Shown here one piece after another: positions 8,877 through 16,479 of a stretch of DNA of 64,000 bases (its first letter is position 1; every line of letters begins with the position of its first letter). The notes beneath the pieces were generated by a model. The model did no database searches, had not been told where the DNA came from, and saw nothing but the letters and a program-made list of their open reading frames with translations. The position numbers and the translations under genes were made by a program. The stretch is from Streptomyces sp. FIT100 (GTDB lineage: Bacteria > Actinomycetota > Actinomycetes > Streptomycetales > Streptomycetaceae). The stretch spans positions 3,592,026-3,656,025 of the forward strand of contig NZ_CP075715.1 in the NCBI RefSeq assembly GCF_024584805.1, in the 5' to 3' direction.

Positions 8877-9509
8877 TTACTTCCCGGCGGAAGGGCTGGA
8901 CTTCTTCGCGGCAGGCTTGCGGACCGGCGCCTTGCGCGGAGCCGGGGTGGCGGCCTTCGCCTGGCCCGCCGGAGCGGCCTTGGCCTGGGGCGCCTTGGCC
9001 TCGGCCTTCACGGCGGTGCCGTTCGCCTTGCCCTGGTCCTTCTTCGGCTCGTCGGCGTCGGGCTCGACGGCGATCGCGATCTCGGTGATCTCCTCGGCGG
9101 CCTCGCCGCGCCACGTCTTGACGGTCTGCTCGCCGTGCTCGGCGACCTTCTCGTACGTCTCACGGGCCCGCACGGCGTACTCGGCGGCCACGCCCACGCC
9201 CCGCAACGCGAGGTCCTGAGCGCTCTCGCCCAGCTTCTTCAGATCGGTGTCGAGGTTCCCGAGCACCTCGGTCACCTTGGCCTGCACGGTGGCCTGGGCC
9301 TCCTTGGCCTGCTCGGTGACCTTCGCCTGCACGGCCTTCGGGTCGGTCTCCCGCACCTTCTCCAGCCGCGCGGGCGCCTCGGCCCGCAACTGCTCGATCA
9401 GCGCGGGCACCTTCTTGGCCTGCTGCACGGCGAGGTCGGCCGTACCGGCCGCGAAGTAGAGGGGGGTCGGGTCGGTGAACGTCTTGCGCAGGTCATCAGC
9501 GATGGCCAT
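8877..9509 (-). CDS. Heparin-binding hemagglutinin (HbhA)-like protein
   Basis: A 210-aa protein without a signal peptide. The N-terminal 150 residues form a long helical coiled coil (IADDLRKTFTDPTPLYFAAGTADLAVQQAKKVPALIEQL onward), closely matching the mycobacterial HbhA helical region. The C-terminal 60 residues are a Lys/Ala/Pro-rich tail (KKDQGKANGTAVKAEAKAP, KAPVRKPAAKKSSPSAGK) resembling the methylated heparin-binding tail of HbhA. In a saprophyte an adhesion role is uncertain; related proteins are implicated in surface or lipid-body association. ATG 9509 follows GGGAGGACC. Its upstream neighbour is an XRE regulator 38 nt away, probably cotranscribed. Confidence 0.85.
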   Translation of the reverse strand: MAIADDLRKTFTDPTPLYFAAGTADLAVQQAKKVPALIEQLRAEAPARLEKVRETDPKAVQAKVTEQAKEAQATVQAKVTEVLGNLDTDLKKLGESAQDLALRGVGVAAEYAVRARETYEKVAEHGEQTVKTWRGEAAEEITEIAIAVEPDADEPKKDQGKANGTAVKAEAKAPQAKAAPAGQAKAATPAPRKAPVRKPAAKKSSPSAGK

Positions 9510-9547
9510 GACTGTGGTCCTCCCGGATCGCAGAGTCGGTGGGTGGT

Positions 9548-10012
9548 TCACGTACGGGGTCCTGCGGGTTGTTCTGCACCACTGCCTCCCCCGGAGACTC
9601 CGTCCTGGGAGGTGCCCCCAGCCGTGCGGGGGCCGTCATCGGTGGCGTCCTTATCCGTATCGGCGTCGAAGCCGTTCTCCTTGCGGAACGAGTCGTAGAT
9701 CTGCAGAAGAACCTGCTTCTGCCGCTCGTTGATCGACGGGTCGGCAAGGACGACGGCCCGCGTCTCCAGCTCGTCCCGCTCCCGCTCGTCCAGAATCCCG
9801 GCCCGCACGTACAGCGTCTCGGCCGAGATCCGCAGCGCCTTCGCGACCTGCTGCAACACCTCGGCGCTGGGCTTGCGCAGCCCGCGCTCGATCTGGCTGA
9901 GGTACGGATTCGACACCCCGGCGGCGTCGGCGAGCTGCCGCAGGGAGAGCTGCGCGGAGCGCCGCTGCTCGCGGAGGTACTCGCCGAGGTTGCCGACGTT
10001 GAGTGATGCCAT
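9548..10012 (-). CDS. XRE-family helix-turn-helix regulator linked to the HbhA-like gene
   Basis: A 154-aa DNA-binding protein. An XRE HTH_3 domain spans about residues 5-65 (LGEYLREQRRSAQLSLRQLADAAGVSNPYLSQIERGLRKPSAEVLQQVAKAL), then an acidic helical part and a low-complexity tail. It resembles mycobacterial Rv0474, which is also next to hbhA. ATG 10012 (MASLNVGN) is preferred; ATG 10030 is possible. A perfect 12-bp-arm palindrome lies 27-54 nt upstream and is the obvious autoregulatory operator candidate. The C-terminal tail (AGGTSQDGVSGGGS) is encoded by a dispersed repeat also found in the YgfZ gene of this window. Confidence 0.88.
   Translation of the reverse strand: MASLNVGNLGEYLREQRRSAQLSLRQLADAAGVSNPYLSQIERGLRKPSAEVLQQVAKALRISAETLYVRAGILDERERDELETRAVVLADPSINERQKQVLLQIYDSFRKENGFDADTDKDATDDGPRTAGGTSQDGVSGGGSGAEQPAGPRT
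9585..9623 (-). repeat. Dispersed repeat, copy A (inside the XRE regulator gene)
   Basis: On the minus strand it starts GGCTGGGGGCACCTCCCAGG and ends CTCCGGGGGAGG. Copy B (22686-22724) shares both ends nearly identically; a weaker copy C lies at 43736-43769. Read in the gene frame it encodes AGGTSQDGVSGGG. Confidence 0.7.
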
Positions 10013-10038
10013 GGATCGATACTGCGACATTGGCGCTA

Positions 10039-10066
10039 ACTTTTGCAAGCACCCGCTTGCAAAAGT
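10039..10066. promoter_or_regulatory. Perfect palindromic operator upstream of the XRE/HbhA operon
   Basis: Arms ACTTTTGCAAGC (10039-10050) and GCTTGCAAAAGT (10055-10066), separated by ACCC. A 12-bp perfect inverted repeat, unusually A/T-rich for this genome, ending 27 nt before the ATG of the XRE gene. It contains two TTGCAA cores 8 nt apart. Best read as the autoregulatory operator of the HTH protein. Confidence 0.75.
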
Positions 10067-10187
10067 GCGCCCTGTCACTGCGACGGGCCACATCACCGTC
10101 GACCACCGAACTGGTGTTCATCGGAGGGCGGTCGGCGCGGCTGGATGTCGACGCGGCTCCGGTCCTCGTCGAACGGCTTGCCCCCGA

Positions 10188-10556
10188 TCAGCCCCTGACG
10201 ATGCAGAAGGGATGTCCCGCCGGGTCGGTGAGGACCCGCCACCTCTCCTCATGCGGCTGGTGATCCGGCTTGCCCGCGCCCAACTCCAGCAGCCGGGCCT
10301 CGGCCTCGTCCAGGTCCATGACGTCGAAGCAGAGGTGAAGCTGCTGGGGAACGGTCGGGTCGGGCCAGCTCGGAGGCCGGTGGTCGTCGACCCGTTGAAA
10401 GCCGATGACGAGTCCGTCCTCACGGGTGAGGCCGGCGAAGTCGGCGTTCGACTCCGGGTGGGGTTCGAGGCCGGTGGCCTGCTGGTAGAACGCCGCCAGC
10501 GCCGGCGGATCCGGGCAGTCCAGCGTTATCGCGCTCAACGTCATCTGCGGGGGCAT
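10188..10556 (-). CDS. VOC family (glyoxalase/bleomycin-resistance fold) protein
   Basis: A 122-aa single vicinal-oxygen-chelate module pair: MTLSAITLDCPDPPALAAFYQQATG at the start, GLVIGFQRVDDHRPPSWPDP in the middle, and QQLHLCFDVMDLDEAEARLLELGAG ... VLTDPAGHPFCIV at the end, all typical of actinobacterial VOC proteins of unknown substrate. The putative metal ligands (His in LHLCFDV and the late H/E region) are only partly recognisable. ATG 10556 chosen as the first Met of the conserved N-terminus; no clear ribosome site. Monocistronic. Confidence 0.85.
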   Translation of the reverse strand: MPPQMTLSAITLDCPDPPALAAFYQQATGLEPHPESNADFAGLTREDGLVIGFQRVDDHRPPSWPDPTVPQQLHLCFDVMDLDEAEARLLELGAGKPDHQPHEERWRVLTDPAGHPFCIVRG

Positions 10557-10673
10557 GGCTCTCCGGGCCGATCGGCGCACTTTCGGGACGCACACCCTAG
10601 AGGCTGCTGGGACTGAAGGGCTCAGCAGCCGGTCACGATCGGTGCGCCGGGAATCGAACGCAGGTCGAGCGGA

Positions 10674-11329
10674 GTGCGTGAGATCCCGGCCGATCGGTGC
10701 CGTGTGCGGTGGGTGCGGGCCCGCGCCGAGGAACTGCCCGCAGGTCTGGGCACGTTCACCGTCGCGGTCTTCGGCCAGTCCTTCCACTGGATGGATCGCG
10801 ACCTGGTGGCTGCGACCGTCCGGGAGATGCTCCGGCCGGGCGGAGCGCTGGTGCACATCTCGGACCTGAAGACGGAGGCGGAGGCGGAGGCGGAGGCGGA
10901 GGCGGAGGCAGAGGCGGAGGCGGGGACGGGGGCAGAGACCCGGGCCGTCGACGGTCCTCCGCACCCGGCAGTGCCGTATGCGGCTCTGGAAGAGCTGGTC
11001 AAGCACTACCTGGGCCGGTACGACGGGCCGGGCGAGGAGTACTGCCGCACGGAACGCCCGGCGGCGAGGCGGCGGTGCTGATCCGGGCGGGGTTCTCCGG
11101 TCCCCGGCGCCTTGTCGTTCCCGGCGGGCAGGTGCTGGAACGCACGGTCGACGATGTCGTCGCGTCGGTCTTCTCGATGTCGTTCTCGGCGCCGCACCTG
11201 TTCGGCACGCGCCGCGGCGACTTCGAGGCCGACCTCCGTCGACTCTTGGCGGAGTTCTCCCCTGCGGGCCGGTTCTCCGAACGCCTGCCCAGCACCGAGG
11301 TCTTCGTCTGGGGGAACGACCACGCGTGA
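10674..11329 (+). pseudogene. Decayed class I methyltransferase
   Basis: Frame one (to about 11060) gives FTVAVFGQSFHWMDRDLVAATVREMLRPGGALVHISDL, the post-motif-I half of a class I methyltransferase. The SAM-binding N-terminus is missing. Near 11055 the reading frame must shift by one base: the expected ...CRTGTPGGEAAVLIRAGFSGPRRLVVPGG continues in another frame to the stop at 11329, ending STEVFVWGNDHA. A run of GGAGGC hexamers interrupts the middle (EAEAEAEA). Truncation plus frameshift plus repeat expansion make a functional product unlikely. Confidence 0.7.
10874..10923 (+). repeat. Hexanucleotide GGAGGC tandem repeat
   Basis: About eight consecutive copies of GGAGGC (one variant, gcagag) inside the decayed methyltransferase gene, encoding an (EA)n run. 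Typical slippage-prone microsatellite. Confidence 0.85.
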
Positions 11330-11345
11330 TCGCACCCCGTACGCC

Positions 11346-12188
11346 TCACTCGGCCAGGAACGCCGCAGTCGCCGCCACGAACCGGTCGGCGTCGTCGAGC
11401 CACGGGAAGTGCCCGGCGCCGGGCTGGACGACCAGGTCCGCGTGGGGGAACAGGCCGGCGAACTCGGCCATCGCACCGGGCGGCGAGTTCAGGTCGACCT
11501 CACCGGCGAGCAGGAGCACCGGCGACGTGAAGCGGGCGAGTGCGGCGCGGGTGGCGGGCGGGTCGAAGGCGCCGTCGGCGCCGAAGACGGCCGCGGCCTC
11601 CTTGTTCCTCTGGCCGTCCTCGGCGGCCCGGAAGGTCCGGGCCGTGTCGTCCCAGCGGCCGTACCAGAACGGGGCAATGGCCTGGAAGTCGTCGGCGGTC
11701 CCCCTGCCGGCGAGGATCGTCTCCAGCGCCGCGTACGCCGCCGGGAACCACGGCTCGTCCCGGCGGAGCAGCGCCGTCTCGTGCCGGAGGTCACCCGTGA
11801 CCGTGATGCCGACCGCCGCGACGCTCGGTGTGATCAGCGCGAGCTTGCCGACGCGTTCCGGATGGCGCTCCGCGTACAGCACGGCCAGGTTCGCACCGGC
11901 GGAGTGCCCCAGCAGGTCCGTCCGGTCGCGGCCCAGGTGCTCGCGCAGGGCCTCCACGTCGTCGACGAGCCGGTCGCAGCGGTAGGACGCGACGTCCTCC
12001 GGTGTCGCCGAGCGGCCGGTGCCCCGGAGATCCGGCACGATCAGCTGCCGGTGCCCGGAGAGGCCGCCGAGCTCCCCGAGGTACACGGAGTCCTGCATCG
12101 GCCCGCCGGGCAGGCAGACCACCGGAGGACCGTCCCCGACGACGCGGTAGGCCAGCTCGGTCCCGTCGTACGCGGTGAAGGCAGGCAT
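11346..12188 (-). CDS. Alpha/beta hydrolase (proline iminopeptidase-like)
   Basis: A 280-aa alpha/beta-hydrolase. Seen: VVCLPGGPMQDSVYLGELGGL (oxyanion-hole HGGP-like region), DLRGTGRSATPEDVASYRCDRLVDDVEALREHLG, nucleophile elbow LLGHSAGANLAVLYAERHPERVGKLALITP with Ser in GHSAG, the late Asp in LLLAGEVDLNSPP and the catalytic His in GAGHFPWLDD. Family members are esterases, aminopeptidases or epoxide hydrolases; the substrate is not predictable. ATG 12188 chosen (MPAFTAYDGTELAYR); ATG 12200 in frame is an alternative, and neither has a ribosome site. Divergent from the SDR gene, with 173 bp between. Confidence 0.88.
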   Translation of the reverse strand: MPAFTAYDGTELAYRVVGDGPPVVCLPGGPMQDSVYLGELGGLSGHRQLIVPDLRGTGRSATPEDVASYRCDRLVDDVEALREHLGRDRTDLLGHSAGANLAVLYAERHPERVGKLALITPSVAAVGITVTGDLRHETALLRRDEPWFPAAYAALETILAGRGTADDFQAIAPFWYGRWDDTARTFRAAEDGQRNKEAAAVFGADGAFDPPATRAALARFTSPVLLLAGEVDLNSPPGAMAEFAGLFPHADLVVQPGAGHFPWLDDADRFVAATAAFLAE

Positions 12189-12361
12189 GGCGAAGACCAT
12201 GTCAGCGGCGGGAGGGCGAAGCAACCGGGTTCCCCGGCGCACCACGTCGCTGCGGTACTTCTGCCGCGGCGCGGGACTTTTACGCCGTGCGAGACCCTCG
12301 CCGCCACAGACGCGCCGCCGCCGTTTGACTTCGAGTGCGCTCCAGTCCTTAGCGTCGAAAC

Positions 12362-13366
12362 ATGACGACTCCACAGCACAAGATCGGCTCTGGCTTCGGA
12401 GCACGCAGCACCACTCAGGACGTCCTGCACGGGATCGACCTCACCGGCAAGCTCGCGATCGTCACCGGCGGCTACTCCGGCCTGGGACGGGAGACGACGC
12501 GTGCGCTGGCCGGCGCCGGCGCCCATGTCGTCGTGCCGGCCCGGCGCCGCGCGGTCGCCGAGGAGGCGGTCGCGGGCCTGGGCAGTGTGGAGGTCGACGA
12601 GCTCGACCTGGCCGACCTCGACAGCGTCCGCGCCTTCGCGGACCGGTTCGTGGCCTCCGGCCGGCCCATCGACCTCATGATCAACAACGCCGGGATCATG
12701 GCCGCGCCCGAGACCCGCGTCGGACCGGGCTGGGAGGCGCAGTTCGCGACCAACCACCTCGGCCACTACGCCCTGGTCAACCGGCTCTGGCCGGCGCTCG
12801 CACCTCGCGACCGGCGCGAAGGGGCGCGCGAGGGAGCACGCGTCGTCTCGGTGTCCTCCCGGGGCCACCAGCTCTCGGACATCCGCTGGGACGACCCCCA
12901 CTTCGAACGCGGCTACGACAAGTGGCAGGCGTACGGGCAGGCGAAGACGGCGAACGTCCTCTTCGCCGTCCGGCTCGACGCGCTCGGCCGGGACTTCGGC
13001 GTACGGGCGTTCGCGAACCACCCCGGCGAGATCATGACCGAGCTGGCCTGCCATCTCGCCAAGGAGGAGATGATCGCCGCCGGCTGGATCGACGAGGACG
13101 GCAACCCGACGGACCGCGGTTTCAAGACCCCCGAGCAGGGCGCGGCGACGCAGGTCTGGGCCGCGACCTCCCCGCAGCTCGCGGGCGCGGGCGGCGTGTA
13201 CTGCGAGGACTGCGACATCGCGGAGCCGAGGGACGAGGGCCCGGCCGCCATGGGGCAGCTCGGTGACGGCGTACGGACGTACGCGACCGACCCCGAGGCG
13301 GCGGCGCGCCTGTGGCGGCTGTCGGCGGAGCTGACCGGGGTGGACGCCTTCGCGAAGGCGCCCTGA
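12362..13366 (+). CDS. SDR-family NAD(P)-dependent oxidoreductase
   Basis: A 334-aa short-chain dehydrogenase. Seen: cofactor motif VTGGYSGLGRETTRALAGAGAHVV (TGxxxGxG), INNAGIM (NNAG), catalytic Ser in VVSVSSRGHQ, and a Y-x3-K catalytic pair in YGQAKTAN. The GARSTTQDVLHGIDLTGK leader and long C-terminus (GVYCEDCDIAEP) match the WW-oxidoreductase/retinol-dehydrogenase-like SDRs common in actinobacteria. Probably leaderless: TAGCGT sits 6 nt before ATG and TTGACT 19 nt further upstream. Substrate unknown. Confidence 0.92.
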   Translation: MTTPQHKIGSGFGARSTTQDVLHGIDLTGKLAIVTGGYSGLGRETTRALAGAGAHVVVPARRRAVAEEAVAGLGSVEVDELDLADLDSVRAFADRFVASGRPIDLMINNAGIMAAPETRVGPGWEAQFATNHLGHYALVNRLWPALAPRDRREGAREGARVVSVSSRGHQLSDIRWDDPHFERGYDKWQAYGQAKTANVLFAVRLDALGRDFGVRAFANHPGEIMTELACHLAKEEMIAAGWIDEDGNPTDRGFKTPEQGAATQVWAATSPQLAGAGGVYCEDCDIAEPRDEGPAAMGQLGDGVRTYATDPEAAARLWRLSAELTGVDAFAKAP

Positions 13367-13519
13367 CCCGGGGCCCGGATGCAGGGCCCGGATGCAGGGC
13401 CGGTGACAGGGGCCGAGGACGGGGTGAGGGGGTCGGGGACGGGGCCGAGACCGGGAACGGGGCCGGGGACGGGGGCCTCGGCAGCCTGGGAGCGGCGCCA
13501 GTAAGTCCGCTTCCGGATA

Positions 13520-13532
13520 ATCCGTCACGGAT
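13520..13532. promoter_or_regulatory. Short palindrome at the MarR promoter
   Basis: ATCCGT-C-ACGGAT, a perfect 6-bp-arm inverted repeat, ends 20 nt before the marR-type ATG and overlaps the region between the expected -35 and -10. Position suits an autorepressor site. Confidence 0.4.
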
Positions 13533-13552
13533 CGAATTGTTACGCTGGCACC

Positions 13553-14038
13553 ATGACCGCCATGACACCCGCCCGCACCTCCCCCGACCTGTCCTTCCTG
13601 CTCGACCACACCAGCCACGTGCTGCGCACCCAGATGGCGGCCGCGCTCGGCGAGATCGGACTGACCGCGCGGATGCACTGCGTCCTCGTGCACGCACTGG
13701 AGGAGGAGCGCACACAGGCGCAGCTCGCGGAGATCGGGGACATGGACAAGACCACGATGGTGGTGACGGTGGACGCGCTCGAAGAGGCCGGGCTCGCCGA
13801 GCGGCGACCGTCCCGCCGGGATCGGCGGGCGCGGATCATCGCCGTGACCGAGGAGGGCGCCCGGGCCGCGGAGCGGAGCCGGCGGATCGTCGACCGCGTC
13901 CACGCGGAGGCGCTGGCCACGCTCGCGGAGGGGGACAGGGAAACGCTGCTGCGGGCCCTGCGCCAGCTGGCGGGCGAGGCCCTGGCGACCCCGGCCGAGA
14001 GTGCGCGGCCGGCCCGGCGGGCGCGGCAGCGCGGATGA
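13553..14038 (+). CDS. MarR-family transcriptional regulator
   Basis: A 161-aa winged-helix regulator: FLLDHTSHVLRTQMAAALGEIGLTARMHCVLVHAL, recognition region TQAQLAEIGDMDKTTMVVTVDALEEAGLAERRPSRRDRRARIIAVTEEG (wing DRRARI), then the dimerisation helix. MarR proteins repress adjacent efflux or detoxification genes and release DNA when a small ligand binds; the DHA2 exporter 132 bp downstream on the same strand is the likely target. TACGCT ends 6 nt before ATG with no ribosome site, pointing to a leaderless transcript. Confidence 0.92.
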   Translation: MTAMTPARTSPDLSFLLDHTSHVLRTQMAAALGEIGLTARMHCVLVHALEEERTQAQLAEIGDMDKTTMVVTVDALEEAGLAERRPSRRDRRARIIAVTEEGARAAERSRRIVDRVHAEALATLAEGDRETLLRALRQLAGEALATPAESARPARRARQRG

Positions 14039-14170
14039 TCCGGGCCCCGGGCGTCGGTGAACGTCCCCACAGGCATCGATAAATCCGAGAAAGATAGTCT
14101 GCAACAAAACCATCTGTTACGGTCTCTCTGTCATGCTGTCCCGGCCCCTGCGGTCCGACAGGAGAGCTCC

Positions 14171-15775
14171 GTGTCCCGCGACTCCTTCGCCTCTGCCGCA
14201 CCACCCGCCGCCCAGACCGTCCCGGCCACACCGCCCACCCTGGCCACCCCAGCCACCCCGGCCACCGCGGCCACCGCGGCCACCGCCACCAGCACATCCC
14301 CCCGACGGCCGTCCCGATGGCTCGCCCTCGCCACCATCGCCACCGCCACGCTCATGACGATCCTGGACGGCAGCATCGTGACGGTGGCCCTGCCCGCCAT
14401 CCAGGACGACCTGCGTTTCTCCCCCGCCGCCCTCAGCTGGGTGGTCAACGCCTATCTGATCGCCTTCGGCAGTCTGCTGCTGCTCGCCGGGCGTCTCGGC
14501 GATCTCATCGGCCGCAAGCGGATGTTCCTGGGCGGCACCGCCGTCTTCACCGCGGCCTCGCTGCTCGCGGGCATCGCCACCACCCCGGGCGTGCTGCTGG
14601 CCGCCCGCTTCCTCCAGGGCGTCGGCAGCGCGATGGCCTCGGCGGTCGGCCTCGGCATCCTCGTCACCCTCTTCACGGAGCCCGGGGAGCGCGCCAAGGC
14701 GATCGCCGTCTTCAGTTTCACCGGCGCCGCCGGGGCGTCGCTGGGCCAGGTGCTCGGCGGCGTGCTCACCGACGCGCTCGACTGGCACTGGATCTTCTTC
14801 ATCAACCTGCCGATCGGCCTCGCGGCTCTCGCGGTCGGCGTGCCCGTCCTCCCCGGCGACCGCGGGCTCGGCCTGCGGGCGGGAGCCGACCTCATCGGTG
14901 CGCTGCTCGTCACCGCCGGGCTGATGCTCGGGATCCACACCGTCGTCAAGGCGGAGGAGTACGGCTGGGCCTCACCGCACACCCTCGGCCGGGGCGCCCT
15001 CGCCCTCGTCCTGCTCGCCGCGTTCACCGCCCGCCAGGCCACCGCCCGCACCCCGCTGATGCCCCTGCGGCTCCTCCGCTCGCGCGGCGCCTCGGGCGCG
15101 AACCTCGTCCAGCTGCTGATGGTGGCCGCCCTCTTCTCGTTCCAGCTGCTCGTCGCGCTCTACCTCCAGCGGGTCCGCGGATACGGCGCCCTCGAAACCG
15201 GGCTCGCCATGCTGCCGGCGGCGGCCGTGATCGGTGTGGTGTCCCTCGGCGTCTCCGCCCGGCTGATCGCCCGCTTCGGCGAGCGCGCGGTCCTGCTCAC
15301 CGGACTGCTGCTCCTGGGCGCGCTCCTCGGGCTCCTGACCCGACTGCCCGTAGACGCGAACTACGCCGTCGACCTGCTGCCGGTGATGCTGCTCGCCGCC
15401 GGTTTCGGCCTCGCCCTGCCCGCGCTGACCTCCCTCGGCATGTCCGGCGCGAGCGAGGAGGACGCCGGACTCGCATCCGGTGTCTTCAACACCACCGCAC
15501 AGATCGGCATGGCCGTCGGCGCCGCGGTGCTCTCCACCCTCGCCGCCTCCCGCACCGGAAGCAGGCTCGCGGCGGGCGCCGGCCAGGCCGAGGCGCTGAC
15601 CAGCGGCTACCACCTCGCCTTCGCCACCGGGGCCGGGCTCATCGGCGCCGCGTTCGTGGTCGCGTACGCCGTACTGCGTCCTCGTCGCCCCCGTCACCCT
15701 CGTCGGCCCCGTCGCTCTCGTCGTCCTCGTACGGCCCGCCGTGTCGAAAGCGGCGTCTCCCGTTCGACGCAATAG
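14171..15775 (+). CDS. DHA2-family MFS drug/proton antiporter (14 TM)
   Basis: A 534-aa EmrB/QacA-type exporter. Seen: TILDGSIVTVALPAIQDDLRFSPAALSWVVNAYLIAFGSLLLLAGRLGDLIGRKRMFLGG (helix 1, motif D and motif A), GVGSAMASAVGLGILVTLF, motif C-like GAAGASLGQVLGGVLTDALDWHWIFFINLPIGL, and about 14 hydrophobic segments in all. GTG 14171 was chosen because CAGGAGAGCTCC precedes it and the longer frame adds only non-conserved sequence. The N-terminal leader is an Ala/Thr/Pro repeat. Probably regulated by the adjacent MarR protein. Substrate unknown. Confidence 0.92.
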   Translation: MSRDSFASAAPPAAQTVPATPPTLATPATPATAATAATATSTSPRRPSRWLALATIATATLMTILDGSIVTVALPAIQDDLRFSPAALSWVVNAYLIAFGSLLLLAGRLGDLIGRKRMFLGGTAVFTAASLLAGIATTPGVLLAARFLQGVGSAMASAVGLGILVTLFTEPGERAKAIAVFSFTGAAGASLGQVLGGVLTDALDWHWIFFINLPIGLAALAVGVPVLPGDRGLGLRAGADLIGALLVTAGLMLGIHTVVKAEEYGWASPHTLGRGALALVLLAAFTARQATARTPLMPLRLLRSRGASGANLVQLLMVAALFSFQLLVALYLQRVRGYGALETGLAMLPAAAVIGVVSLGVSARLIARFGERAVLLTGLLLLGALLGLLTRLPVDANYAVDLLPVMLLAAGFGLALPALTSLGMSGASEEDAGLASGVFNTTAQIGMAVGAAVLSTLAASRTGSRLAAGAGQAEALTSGYHLAFATGAGLIGAAFVVAYAVLRPRRPRHPRRPRRSRRPRTARRVESGVSRSTQ

Positions 15776-15840
15776 GCAGGAAGAGCAACGCGGGACGAGC
15801 AGCCCGCACGAGGCAGGAACAGGCAGGAACAGGAGACGCC

Positions 15841-16470
15841 ATGACGAACGTGACCGCGGATCTGATGATGTCGCTCGACGGCTTCATCGCCGGCCCCAAC
15901 GCCGGCGTCGGCAACCCCGGCGGCGACGGCGGCGAGGCCCTCCACGCCTGGATGGCGGAGCTGGCCAGCTGGCGCGAGCGCCAGGGGCTGTCCGGCGGTG
16001 CGCACAACCGCGACTCCGAGCTCGTCGGCGAGTGGTTCGACGCGACGGGCGCGGTGGTCATGGGCCGGACGATGTTCGACTCGGGTGAGAAGTACTGGGG
16101 CGACAACCCGCCCTTCCGCACCCCGGTGTTCATCCTGACCCACCGCCCCCGTCCGGTCGAGGTGAAGCAGGGCGGCACCACCTACACCTTCGTCACCGAC
16201 GGCATCCACAGCGCCCTCGACCAGGCCAGGGCCGCCGCCGGCACCCGTAACGTCGACATCGCGGGCGGCGCCGCCACCGTGCAGCAGTTCCTCCGCGCGG
16301 GGCTGCTGGACGAGCTCCAGCTCCATGTGCTCCCGGTCCTCTTCGGCGAGGGCCTGCGCCTCTTCGACCACCTGGGCGTGCTCCACCAGGAGTTGGAGCC
16401 GCTCAGGGTGGTCCGCACGCCGAACGCGACGCATCTGAAGTACCGCCTCGTCAAGCCCCCGACGGCGTAG
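15841..16470 (+). CDS. Dihydrofolate reductase-like (RibD C-terminal) protein
   Basis: A 209-aa RibD_C/DHFR-fold protein: TADLMMSLDGFIAGPN (N-terminal strand and loop), GAVVMGRTMFDSGEKYWGDNPPF, PVFILTHRPRP, then AAAGTRNVDIAGGAATVQQFLRAGLLDELQLHVLPVLFGEGLRLFDHL, the NADPH-binding GG motif and the family tail. Members are common stand-alone reductases of unknown substrate, distinct from true folate DHFR. Same strand as the DHA2 exporter with a 65-nt gap, so a weak operon is possible. Convergent with the phosphotransferase gene, only 9 nt apart. Confidence 0.92.
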   Translation: MTNVTADLMMSLDGFIAGPNAGVGNPGGDGGEALHAWMAELASWRERQGLSGGAHNRDSELVGEWFDATGAVVMGRTMFDSGEKYWGDNPPFRTPVFILTHRPRPVEVKQGGTTYTFVTDGIHSALDQARAAAGTRNVDIAGGAATVQQFLRAGLLDELQLHVLPVLFGEGLRLFDHLGVLHQELEPLRVVRTPNATHLKYRLVKPPTA

Positions 16471-16479
16471 TGCGCCCCT

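Noticed and set aside
10040..10065. Reading the palindrome as a Nur box
   Set aside because: It has two TTGCAA cores but spaced 8 nt apart, while the Nur box as I recall it needs 5; it fits the adjacent XRE regulator better.
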